Assembly: GCF_000499845.2 (NCBI RefSeq)
Contig: NC_023749.2
Location: 15,028,698 to 15,092,697, forward strand
Reading direction: 5' to 3'
Length of the DNA stretch: 64,000 nt
Origin: Phaseolus vulgaris
Lineage: Eukaryota; Streptophyta; Magnoliopsida; Fabales; Fabaceae
Every line of letters begins with the position of its first letter. The stretch's first letter is position 1. The translations under genes and the position numbers were made by a program. The notes beneath the pieces are model-generated. The model searched no databases. It saw nothing but the letters and a program-made list of their open reading frames with translations, and was not told where the DNA came from. Positions 1-10,023 of the stretch are shown piece after piece.

Positions 1-2
1 AC

Positions 3-512
3 TTAGTTTGGCTTCACCTTCGCAAAGATAGATTTCCAACTCAAAGGAAGTCCAAACTAAGTCCCCGAGGTGATGGACCCTTTCAAGTTCTCAAGCGAGT
101 CAACAACAATGCATATAAATTGGACCTACCTCTTGAATATGGAGTTCATGACACTTTTAATGTAATTGATCTTTCTCCATTTGTAGGTACCAATGACGAT
201 GACGAGCTGGATTTGAGGAAAAATCCTTTCCAAGGGGGAGGGGATGATGGAGGAGGGCCAAGCACATCCCACCATGAAAGCCAAGACCCAAAGCTAGACC
301 ATGATGAGCGTCTAGACTCAAGGAAGGAGTGTCTAGGATGTGAAGAGGGGAGGCTACACATGGAGCGTCTAGGGGGAGGCCTAGACCATCTAGGCCCAAT
401 TACAAGATCAATGGCTAAGCACATTCACGCCCAATTGAATGAAGCCACGGATGGAAGAGAGAAAGCCTTGTACATGTTACATGGAGGCCCATTAGGGGTG
501 CTTAGTAATTAG
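3..512 (+). CDS. Ty3/gypsy pol C-terminus (integrase tail), 5' partial
   Basis: The frame is open from the window edge to a stop at 510-512. It begins with the integrase C-terminal signature of plant Ty3/gypsy elements: WLHLRKDRFP, then SPRGDGPFQVLKR, then a DTFNVIDLSPF motif (the GPY/F-type region). After about 80 codons it crosses the polypurine tract and continues about 88 codons into the 3' LTR, ending in a polar tail with ERLD/ERLG repeats and an ITRSMAK motif. The rest of pol lies left of the window. The frame is undamaged here. In the family this protein part helps the integrase bind DNA or chromatin; the function of the LTR-encoded tail is unknown. The same tail is seen in solo LTRs at 14.6 kb and 36.2 kb. 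Confidence 0.85.
   Translation, partial: LVWLHLRKDRFPTQRKSKLSPRGDGPFQVLKRVNNNAYKLDLPLEYGVHDTFNVIDLSPFVGTNDDDELDLRKNPFQGGGDDGGGPSTSHHESQDPKLDHDERLDSRKECLGCEEGRLHMERLGGGLDHLGPITRSMAKHIHAQLNEATDGREKALYMLHGGPLGVLSN
232..244 (+). other. Polypurine tract (plus-strand primer)
   Basis: An uninterrupted 13-base purine run (AAGGGGGAGGGGA) lies directly against the TG that opens the LTR at 245. This is the expected place and composition for the RNase H-resistant primer of second-strand synthesis. It also lies inside the open pol frame. Confidence 0.85.
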
Positions 513-936
513 AGTAGTGTAGAAAGCATAATTGAGTGAACATTCTAGAACCTCTTTTGTGTTTGGCCGGTCATGAGCATGTGCCATGTGCCTTGTCATT
601 CTTGCATTTCATTTCGCTCTCATTTCATTTACACTTAGCTTAGCTTTTACGGTTTTATAGCCTATAAATAGGAAGGTTATCCCTTGTATTTTCCAAGTTT
701 ATTGTGAGTAAAGTTATGCTACCATTTTGTGCCAAGCTTTGCTTCTCCCTAGAACTCTAGGCTCTAAACTTCACATCCTTTACCTCTCCTTGGGCTGGCC
801 GAACCTCCCAATATTCATACACACCATGCACCTTCAAGATCAACATCACTCTTAGGAGGATCTTGCACACACTCATACATAGCTTCCGCACCATATCTTA
901 CATGATTCAAGAAGACCTTCATGAAATTTGCCATCA
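245..936 (+). mobile_element. 3' LTR of a Ty3/gypsy element (family 2), 692 bp
   Basis: The LTR opens with TGATGGAGGAGGG just after the polypurine tract and closes with TTGCCATCA. It matches along its length the solo LTR at 14645-15340, whose ends are proved by a target duplication. It contains the last ~88 codons of pol, a promoter-like stretch (CCTATAAATAGG near 660-671) and a run resembling the start and leader of transcripts. The 5 bases after it (CTTTC) should be one copy of the target duplication; the other is outside the window. Confidence 0.85.
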
Positions 937-1880
937 CTTTCACTCTCACTCCCTCTCATTTTGTCTTTGCAAACCCTATTTCTCTCGCGCCCTCTCACTC
1001 AGTCTCCGCAAAACCTAACCCTTCCCTTCACACTTCTTGCTAAAACTTCCCTTCACACATTGTCGTTTGTTCTGTTTGCCATCATCGTCGACTTGAAGCA
1101 CGCCTCCTCCCAATGATTTCAATCATTCAGTGTCGCAACAACCCCCAACTTGCACGGTATCAACTCAAGATATTCTTGTCTTTGAAATGTATTGTTGGAT
1201 ATCCATTATAATTGTGAACATATATTTGGTTAATGTGTAAAATTGAGGTGTATGGCTATGCTATGGAGAAGAAGTTCCTTCTAATAACTTTTGTAAATAG
1301 TATTGTACCTCTAATAACTGATTTCCTCATCAAGCCATTTTATTGCTCAAATATTTTTTATTATTTAGATAATTTTTGAATAATTGCATGTTCTCCATCA
1401 CTCTAAGTTCGAAAGGGAATTAGAGATATTACTTCAATTTACATTGCAGACATTATTGAAATGTTAATGAAATGGGTTCAAGTTCCCTCTCATTCTATTT
1501 TTTAAACAGTGTCTAGTTTAGATAATGCATTTTAATAATGTGGAATTAGCAATTATTTTTATTAAACCTTGAGTTTGATAAAAAAAATTATTTTATGTTA
1601 AGTGCATTGTGCTGCTAAACAAGTTAGCTTCCCCTCACATGAACTATCAAATGAAATTTCTTTCAACACTACTATTATATACTGAACAAGTTCTTAACAA
1701 TGATCATTCTTTTATGTTACTGAGAGAAGTGTGTTTGTTTTCTTTTCTTTAATTACAATGGCTGAAGAACTTATTTTTTGGTTGCTTGTGACAATTGTTT
1801 TGTGTTGTATGGAGGCAAGAAAAAATTATAGGCAATTTGTTTATTAAATAAAACCTCAAATAATGTTACTATGATCAATT
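937..1880. other. Intergenic, no recognised gene
   Basis: A C/T-rich start (about 937-1110) is followed by AT-rich sequence with no coding frame I recognise. The short ORF at 928-1116 is Ser/Leu-rich and has the composition of translated CT-rich DNA. Confidence 0.5.
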
Positions 1881-2878
1881 TGTGACCTGTTGATTTTAGG
1901 TTGGTTCATTAGGTGACACTTTTTAGAATTATGATCGGTAATTCTTAAGCAATTAAGGTGAGAAGTCAAAGAAAAATTCTCACTGGACATTAACTTAACA
2001 AGTGTTAAGTAGATGTGAAGGTTCATTTCCAAAGACCAAAGGAAAAACACAAGTATAGGTGATTATGAATGACAATTAATGGTGTCGAATCAAGAACATT
2101 TGAAAATTAATATGAACCGAATAGAAACACAATTAAAAGACAATGAACCGATTGAAATCAGCATACAACACAAATCAACCTATTAGATTCAAGAAACAAC
2201 ACAATTCTACCGATTGAAACCAATAACAAATGAACAATACATGTTTTAGAATTTAATATGGAATGGAAATGGAATTAGAAGATGAATGATAGGAAAACTT
2301 ATGAGGTTGAAGCAAGGGAAGAGGTTCACGCCACTTGGAAGGTGAATAAACTCCAAGATGAGTGAGGTTGACGCCACTTGAGAGCTCCCAAAGACTTACA
2401 AGATAAGACTAAGCTAGGAGAAACAAGTCTCACTAATTCTCACTCAATTTGAGTATAGTAACTTTACTTCAATTTCAATGTGTTTTTACATGAACCAAAT
2501 GCCCCTATTTATACTAGTAGAGGTTCGGTTTTGAACAAAGAAAATAGGTGGGAAATTCAAATGAAACTCATTTGAAATTTCCGCCTAATACAAGTCACAT
2601 GTAAGGTGTGACTTCACATGGAAAGTGTGACTTTGCTACTTCTTCTCATAAGCTCTAAAATCCTATCCACACCTCCCTTTTATGTTCTATTTTAAATCTA
2701 CTCTAAAGAAATTACAAAAAGAGACATCAATTGATGCTCATCTCCTAATGTTTGTGCCCTGCTTCTTGTAATTCTCTGAGGCATGGTGGATGATGTAATC
2801 ATGGGTTGGGCTTGGGCCTCATATTGGGCTTGGGCTTGGGCTTGGGCCTAAGGCGCCCTCTCTCCTTGGTCCTCATCA
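1881..2878 (-). mobile_element. 3' LTR of a minus-strand Ty3/gypsy element
   Basis: Read on the minus strand, the LTR starts with TGATGAGGACC at 2878, directly after the end of pol and a purine-rich stretch. It contains a run of GCCCAA hexamers (2795-2850) and a TATA-like box, and ends near 1881 in a CAACAGGTCACA-like sequence. It aligns in order with the solo LTR at 21342-22287 (shared block near 1955-2080 versus 21412-21540). The opening TGATGAG also matches the family-1 LTRs at 8987, 10030 and 13756. The low-coordinate boundary is set by homology and is uncertain by a few bases. Confidence 0.7.
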
Positions 2879-4759
2879 TGCTCCCCGGGTGAGAGAGAAT
2901 TCTTCCACGAATTTTGAAGACCTGCATAGAAAGGAGTTAGATCACTAATATTAAAAGAATGACTACCAAATTATGTATCAAGCATATCTAACTCATAGGC
3001 ATTATCATTAATCTTTTTGATGACTTGAAAAGGGCCATCACCACGTGGCATAAGCTTGAACTTCTTTTGAGTAGTGAATCTATCCTTCCTCAAGTGTAGC
3101 AAAACCCAATCCCCGAGTTCAAAGATTAATGGTGTGCGCCTTTTGTTAGCAAGTTCAGCATACTTGCCGACCTTTCTTTCAATTTGCAAATTTATGTGAT
3201 GGTGCAAGTCTTTAATAAAATAAGCCTTTTCAAAACCATCCTTGCATAACACCTCATCAAGTACAGGAATTGGAAGAAGGTCGAGAGGTGTGAGGGGATT
3301 GAACCCATAAACAACCTCAAAAGGAGTATGAGCAGTGGTAGAATTTACTACTCTATTATAAGGAAATTCAATATGAGGTAGTAAATTTTCCCATACCCTT
3401 GGGTTCCCCAAAATAAGGCATCTTAACATTTGACCCAAAGTTATATTAACCACCTCAGTTTGACCATAAGTTTGGGGGTGGCAAGCAGTATAAAACAAAA
3501 GTTTAGTGCCAAGTTTTCCCCAAAAAGTCCTCCAAAAATGGCTTAAGAACTTTGAATCTCTGTCGGACACAATACTTCTAGGAAGCCCATGCAAACGAAC
3601 TACTTCCTTAAAGAAGAGATTTGCAATAAAACAAGCATCTTCTACTTTGTGGCATGGAATAAAGTGAGCCATTTTAGAAAAGCGGTCCACTACCACAAAG
3701 ATAGAATTCATACCCTTTGATGCCTTGGGAAGACCTAAGATAAAATCCATAGAAATATCTACCTAAGGCATTGTTGGGATGGGAAGAGGGGTATATAAAC
3801 CATGGGATTGCACTTTAGATTTTGCCTTCCTACATGCTATGCATTTATCACATAAGTTATGTACGGATTTGCGCATGTGTGGCCAAAAGAAATGTGTATG
3901 CAAGGTATCTAAAGTTTTAGCTACCCCAAAGTGTCCCATAAGCCCTCCCTCATGTGCTTCTCTAACAAGAGATTCTCTTAAAGATCATTGGGGAACACAA
4001 AGTCGTTTTCCTTTGAAAAGGAAACCATTATGTATGAAAAAGACTTTGTGTCCTCCTTTGGAACACTCTTGATAGATAAGAGGGAAATCAAGGTCATCTT
4101 TATAAAGTTCCTTTATGTGATCAAAACCTAAGCATTGAACATCCAGAACATTTAACAAGGTATAGCGTCTAGAAAGAGCATCCACAACCACATTTATTTT
4201 ACCTTGCTTATGTTTGATCACATAAGGAAATTGCTCAAGGAAATCCACCCACTTGGCATGTCTCTTGTTAAGCTTGCTTTAGATTTTCAAATATTTAAGG
4301 GATTCATGATCACTATGTATCACTTACTCCTTTGGAAAAGATAGTGTTGCCAATTTTGCAAGGCTCTTGAGTTTTTTTATCATAGGTGGAGTAGTTGAGA
4401 TGACTCCCATTGAGTTTCTCACTAAAATAAGCTATGGGGTGGCCCTCTTGAAGGAGAACAACCCCAATGCCTATATTAGAAGCATCACATTCTATTTCAA
4501 ATGTTCTAGTAAAATTAGGAAGGGCTAAAATGGGGGCCTTAGTCAATTTTTCCTTCAAAGTTTCAAAAGCTTGAATTTGGTCTTGTCCCCAATTGAATAC
4601 CACATCCTTCTTTAGTATAGCATTTAGAGGTGCGACAATGGTACTAAAGTTTTGCACAAACCACCTATAAAAACTAGCAAGTCCATGAAAACTTTGTATC
4701 TCATTAACATTGGTGGGTGTTGGACAATGTTGAATTGCTGCAACCTTCTCAGTTTCCAA
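2879..4759 (-). pseudogene. Ty3/gypsy pol pseudogene (RT end, RNase H, integrase)
   Basis: Read from 4759 downward it contains: the distal part of reverse transcriptase (CPTPTNVNEIQSFHGLASFY), the RNase H start (FEIECDASNIGIGVVL), the RNase H/linker ([13 protein letters not shown]), the zinc-finger region of integrase (frame near 4070-3780), and the integrase core (MDFILGLPKASKGMNSIFVVVDRFSKMAHF split over 3750-3650, then SDRDSKF and HPQT). Last comes the GPF tail and a YAGLQNSW end running into the LTR. The catalytic RT half with YxDD is missing because the copy starts abruptly near 4745. It is broken by several frameshifts and stops, including a TAA at about 2971 inside the conserved tail. 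It cannot encode working enzymes. Confidence 0.85.
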
Positions 4760-4935
4760 CTTTCCAAAATTCTTGTATTCTGCAGTAGATTTGCTTCCAA
4801 TTTTGTTTCTAAGATATTGTAGATTTTATTTTCTCCTTCTTATCCTTAGATTTTATTTTTTGTTTTGAATCAAAGAAACAACTTGGACTTTTGCATATTT
4901 AGCCCATTTGTAAAGGTAGACATTTCCTTCAAACT
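4740..4935 (-). repeat. Repeat block shared with 47.53-47.77 kb
   Basis: On the minus strand this block aligns with the plus strand at about 47530-47770. Shared pieces include AATAAAATCTACAATATCTT and AAGTTGGAAA(C/T)TGAGAA. It abuts the truncated pol at about 4745, so the joint is chimeric. It probably belongs to the retroelement that fills 5-8 kb. Confidence 0.6.
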
Positions 4936-7270
4936 AATAAAAAAAACACAAAAAATAGTTAAGGCCTAAATAACCCAATTATATGAATCTGAATTAAAGC
5001 AATTGATTTATTTATTATTGTAATACAATAATCTATGAGTAAACTATTGAATGTGAATAAATATATGTCCATCAAATACCCCCACACTTATCCTTTTGCA
5101 CTCTTAGGTAAAACACTTTAAGGTTTAAAAAGAAGATGAAAAAAAAAAATAGTGCAAATAGCAAATAGCAAATTTTAAGAATGCATAATGACAGACATGA
5201 TATTATTTCAAGGAATCAAGAAAAATGTTAGTTGAAATTCCAATATTTTAACGCACAAGTAGGTAATAGAATTTCAAAGGTTGAATCAGAATGACAGAAC
5301 TTTCACTAGATGCTCTCTAAATCTCAAGTGTTTAGGTTTATATTTAGAGTCAACACTCATGCACACAAACACTACCATATGCTTAGCAAAACTCTAATAT
5401 TCACAACAATTGGAAAACATGTAAATAGAGATCAAGAGGACTTCATAAGGGATGTAATGAGGCTAAGGTAAAGGTGGGGAAAAATAGGCTTAAAAACCAT
5501 AGAAAAACAAAGGAGCAATGAAGAATAGGTCTAAAACAAGTGTAAATATCATGAAAATTGAAACCCTCTTCTCTTATTTCACGATATCATTTTTTTTTTT
5601 TTGCTTTTCTTATGCACTAGACGGTCTAACTAGTGTATTAGACGGTTCACTCTTACTTTCTTTATTTTCTTTTCTTTTTGTTGTTTTTTTCTATTTTTTT
5701 TTTTTTTGTAACTAAAGAGGTAAACTATGAAAATGAGATACATTCTCAAACTTATTAAAGAACCTATTCCTAAATAATTTCAAAGCTTCTTAATCTTCTA
5801 AGATACGGACAAACATAGGTTTTTCTATTTTGGGGCTTATAATGAGGGTTAAAAATAAGAAGAAGAAAAAACGATAGACTCAAGGGGCTTAATATTGGAT
5901 TATTATGAAGGTATGTTGATATGGCTAGTGGGTTAACAAAGAATGCCTTTATCATATTAGTTCATGCACGTAAATCACAATTGTAAAACAAATAATCAAG
6001 TTAAGTTCTAGAGTATAATCAAACACGAGTGAAAACACACTAAAAAAACATTAAACTATATATCAATTAAGGCTAAAAATCTCACCCAGGACAGTCTATC
6101 TCAAAAGATTCAACCCAAAAATTCTCATAACCAACTTATTTGTCAATTTTTAAGGAAATCCAAACAACAAAGATCAAGAAACCAAAATTTGAAAGAATTA
6201 TAAAACATACCACCCAGTAGATGGTCCTAGAAAGTTGATTTATTTTATTTTATTTAAACATAAGCAAAATGAAACTCAAAAAAATAAAAAAAGAATAAAA
6301 AAATTCCTAAACTATAATTCTCCTCCCCTACACTAAAATCATACATTGTCCTCAATGTAATAGAAAAAAAAAACTGAAATGACAATATAAGTAATAAAAG
6401 AGTGAGAAAGTGAGACTCCCTCAACAAGCTTGAGGGAGAGGAAGAACTGCAACTAATCTCTTCAAGCATCCCCTCTACAGTACAAGCGAAGACTCTTCAT
6501 CATAGTGGTGTAGAAACACTATTAGCTGTAGCGTTTAAACAAAGCATGTAGTACCTTGGTAAAATCTGAAACAAACCTATATGATGCCAAAGCCTTGAAA
6601 TAGTGGATGGAACTAGGTCGAGTCTGGAGGGCGTGTGAAATGGTACAACTGCTTCCATGGATGGATTATGGTACTATGCAAAATATAGATGGAAGACATA
6701 AATTTATTCAATATAGACGACCCGATATGGTTATCTGTTTGGGCATCGTCTAAGGGTGGTGGTCTAAGGTTAGACAGTTTAGATAGGGTAAACAGTCTAG
6801 TTAGGGTGAGAGATGGAATGAAATGTAAGTTAGGAGATGGTGGTGGCTGGTAGAGGGTGCTTTCAAATGTTCCAACAATAGAAGGTGTAGCCAGTGGAGA
6901 TGATGGAATGAGTGATATAGGTTTCACCTTAAATAGTGGAGGTTGTATTATTTTGAAGCTTCGAGGATGGAAGAATAATATCAGTTTTTTTTCTTCACTA
7001 TTAAGTCTACCTGAAAAATGGGTAATGTCAACTCTTCCTCCTCTTATATTACCTCCAAAACCCTATCAGAGCCATTTATTAGTGCACAATCTTTTTTAGT
7101 AGATTCTGTAAGTATAGCAGCATTAACAACTTTTGTACCAATATCTGCATCACAAAGGTTAGTGCATTATAGGAACTCAACTATCTCAACCTCTGTACAT
7201 TCAATTGGATTGGAAAAGTTAAAATCTCCTAGAAACTCAATCACACTTTCATCCTTTGTGTTTATATGAT
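4936..7270 (-). mobile_element. Athila-like retroelement, non-coding part (tentative)
   Basis: There is no conserved coding frame. On the minus strand there are two copies of the signature I associate with the non-coding region of Athila-type Ty3/gypsy elements: ACATTGAGGACAATGTA followed by TAGTGTAGGGGAGG (about 6365-6320), and ATAAGTGTGGGGG (about 5100-5080). Long T-runs lie at 5589-5601 and 5692-5708. AGACGGT motifs (about 5620-5645) recur at 44.1 kb and 47.5 kb. The assignment rests on remembered motifs rather than on protein. Confidence 0.45.
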
Positions 7271-8140
7271 GAACCAAATGACTTTTACCAGCATGTGTCA
7301 CAATGACTAATGTTTAATTATTAAGCAATTATTCCAGCGTAAACTTGTCTAACGCTAGAGAGATGTTAGTATAATTGTGGTCAGATAATCTCAAGTTGTC
7401 ATCCAATGAATTTAATAGTGAAATTATTAAATTAGTGTTTAGAATCTATCTACAAGAAATAAAAGTTGGCAATAACAATAAAGATAAAAGAGGGTTGAGA
7501 TAGTTGTGCATAAAATATAAAAGAGATTACAATAGCAATTAAAAAGTGATTGATCCCCAAGTTCTTCCACCACTAAATTCTTCACAGATTCTCTAAAGAT
7601 TAATCCTTTCTCAATTCTCCAACAGAGTTAAACCAGATTAAACATGCATCAATTTGATTCAACTGAAACTCACCAGTAAAGCATGCGTCTACTAGTTTAA
7701 TAAGTACCCACTTTATTCCATGCGTATACTCCATGGAAATTCTTATCTCCTCTCTCTTGAATCATGTGCCCAAGAAATTAATCAGAACAATGCGAACTAA
7801 CTAAGAAACCAAAGTTTAAGATAAGGAAGACTCTCAATCATGTGTTCACGTACAACATCTCACAAATACCAGTTTTCCAGGAGTTTAGAATATTAAAACA
7901 ACTGCTATAGAGAATTAAAAAATGAAACTTTTATTGATCAAAACCTTATAACTCAATGGGGAATTACAAAGCAATCAAAAAAAAAAAAAGTTTAGCCTTC
8001 CAAGCCAAGGAAAAACAAAAAGAATTACAAAGAAGAAAAGAAACTCAGAAAATCCTATGACGCTCCCCCCTTTCTCCTTAAAGCTTGTGTCTTTCTAAAG
8101 GTCTTTATGCTCCAAGGATCTTGGGAATATATTATGGTTT
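7271..8140. other. Repeat-like non-coding DNA, possibly an Athila-like LTR
   Basis: AT-rich with no ORF of substance. Its texture (agricultural-repeat style runs such as TTGATCCCCAAGTTCTTCCA and many short CATGC motifs) resembles the LTR-like DNA at 46.1-47.2 kb. I could not set ends or find a target duplication. Confidence 0.3.
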
Positions 8141-8144
8141 ACAT

Positions 8145-8315
8145 TTTTTTTAACAGTTTCATTTAAAAGAGTTAATTTTAGTTAACTCTGTTTCATTTAA
8201 TAGAGTTAACTTTAGTTACCAAACATGTAGTTACTTATTATTTGGGTAAGTGTAGGTTTCAAAATAATATTATTTTAGTTAACTGTTTTATTTAACAAAG
8301 TTAACTTTAGTTTGA
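8145..8315 (+). repeat. Short direct repeats at the 5' side of the CACTA element
   Basis: Three variants of a GAGTTAACTTTAGTT-like unit (near 8169, 8200 and 8297), each next to a TTTCATTTAA/TTTTATTTAA stretch, lie just upstream of the first transposase exon. Subterminal repeats are usual in CACTA elements, but no CACTA terminus is visible here, so the 5' end seems lost. Confidence 0.45.
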
Positions 8316-8373
8316 TATATGTACGCATTACTAGATGATAAGTAATGTTTTTTGTTGTTGTTTTGTTGTAGCC

Positions 8374-8986
8374 ATGACAATTGATAAATCGTGGATTTGT
8401 AAACCACAAAACACCATTGAATATACAAATGGGTTGCACGTGTTTTTGGAAATTGCATTTGAACATGCTAATAGTCCTGTAATTAAGTGTCCATGTGTAA
8501 AGTGTGGTTTCAGAAAGTGGCAAACAAGGGATGTAGTTCAAGAAAACTTAACATGTACAACTTTCCCTCAAAACTACAAAACTTGGTATTTGCATGGTGA
8601 AAGACCAAAGGTAACTAAGTTTATGATCGCTACAAGTGCGCATGTCATTGAAGATTTATTGGAATCTCAAAATTCAATGGAAGACATGTTGAACGATGCA
8701 TTCGAGTTTGTGGGGGCATGATGAGGAAACTGAAGTTGATGGTCTGCAAAATAATATGGTGGGTGAATGAATGAAATACAAACTTTGATGGATTGATGAT
8801 GGACAATAATGAACCCTTATATGAAGGTTGTACAAAGTATTCAAAGTTATCATTAATGTTGAAGTTGTAACATATCAAATGCATAAGTAGAATGAGTGAA
8901 AAAGCAATGACCATAATTCTAGACTTGCTAAAGGACGCATTTCAACATGCTAAGTTTCCTAACTCGTTCTATAAGGCGAAGAATGT
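8374..8986 (+). pseudogene. CACTA transposase N-terminus (transposase-associated domain)
   Basis: From the ATG at 8374 about 116 codons are open. MTIDKSWICKPQNTIEY, then a CPCVKCGF cysteine motif, then TWYLHGE, match the plant transposase-associated zinc domain (Pfam Transpos_assoc) at the head of Tnp2 proteins. After the stop at 8721 the homology goes on in other frames: EPLYEGCTKYSKLS near 8810-8850, and a frame from 8892 with LLKDAFQHAKFPNSFYKAKNV. It stops at the target duplication (8982-8986) of the inserted gypsy element and continues at 15504. Broken by frameshifts; not functional. Confidence 0.8.
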
Positions 8987-10021
8987 TGATGAGAATCAAA
9001 TAAAGGAGGCTTTTATTAATGGAGGAAGAGGACATCCACCCTCACATTTGAAGTTCTTCCTTCTAGTCTTCTCAAAATTAAAAGAAGACATAAAATAAAG
9101 ATGAGGCCAAAGCCCAAGCACAAGAAGGCCAAAGCCCAAAGAGCCCAAGTCCATCCCATGAGGGGCAAGGCCAAGCTTTGAAATACTCTTGTATAGTTAG
9201 GAGGTGTGGTTATTAAATAAAGGAGTGTGAAAATGTAAAATAAAGTCACATTGTCCATGTGACTTAGGAGAGTGGTGTAGGTGTAGTTTTTAGGAGGTGT
9301 CATAGTAGAAAAAGATCACACCTCCCATGTGACTTGTTTTTTGGTAGGAATTTCAAATGAGTTTATTTGAATTTTCCCACCTATTTTTCAGAACCTCTAG
9401 GCTACAAATAAAGGTGCTTAGCTTGTACAATTCAGATTTGAAATTTGATTAGAGAAACTATACTCAATTTTTGAGAGAGCATTGGAGAGCTTTGTGCCTT
9501 CCTCACTAGTCTTATCTTGAGAGTTTCCATGGTTACCTCAAGTGGCGGCTTGCACACTCATCTTGGAGTCACCATCCTCTAAGTTGCGTGATCATCCAAC
9601 CATTCCTCCATCTTCATGAGCTTTCTCTTCTCCTTCCTTCCTTCTCTTTCAATTGTTCATGTCTTAGCTTGCTTCTCTTGAATTTCTGTTCGGCATTTTC
9701 ATTTCTTATGAGTTTTGCTTCGGTTCATTTGTTTACTTGCTGTTCTTCATCATTTCTTCTTCATTTCTAGTCTTTTGTTCGGTGCATTTCTGTTTTTGTG
9801 TTGTTTAATCGGTGCCTTTGCCTTTTCTTCCAATTCAATCGGTTCAATTTGACAATATGTGGAACTTCCATGTGAGTTTGGGTTTTGGTACTAGTCTTGG
9901 TGAGTTCTTGATCATAGAACCTTGGTCCAATTCTATCTTAAAGTGCCTATCTCATATCCAAATCAAGATGATTCCTAAGAATGTCAAGAATCATTCAAAG
10001 TGTGCTAGTGGAATCATATCA
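8987..10021 (+). mobile_element. 5' LTR of element 1 (1035 bp)
   Basis: Begins TGATGAGAATC and ends GGAATCATATCA. It starts with codons matching the pol tail (DENQIKEAFINGG), then a GCCCAA-rich purine stretch, a promoter-like region, and a C/T-rich U5. It aligns with 13756-14644 plus 15346-15498. The left neighbour is the AATGT target copy and the right neighbour is the primer binding site. Confidence 0.9.
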
Positions 10022-10023
10022 TG

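Noticed and set aside
146..424. Reverse-strand ORFs of 80-92 codons opposite the first pol tail
   Set aside because: Shadows of the plus-strand frame; Ser/Pro-rich from complementing GAGGG runs, no domain.
9016..9303. Reverse-strand ORF repeated at 13765-14097 and at 20497-20799
   Set aside because: It is the antisense of the same LTR family in three places; no sign of protein selection.
9588..9770. 60-codon ORF repeated identically at 14364-14546
   Set aside because: Both copies are inside the two LTRs of element 1; identity reflects the LTR pair and not a gene. Composition is that of CT-rich U5 DNA.
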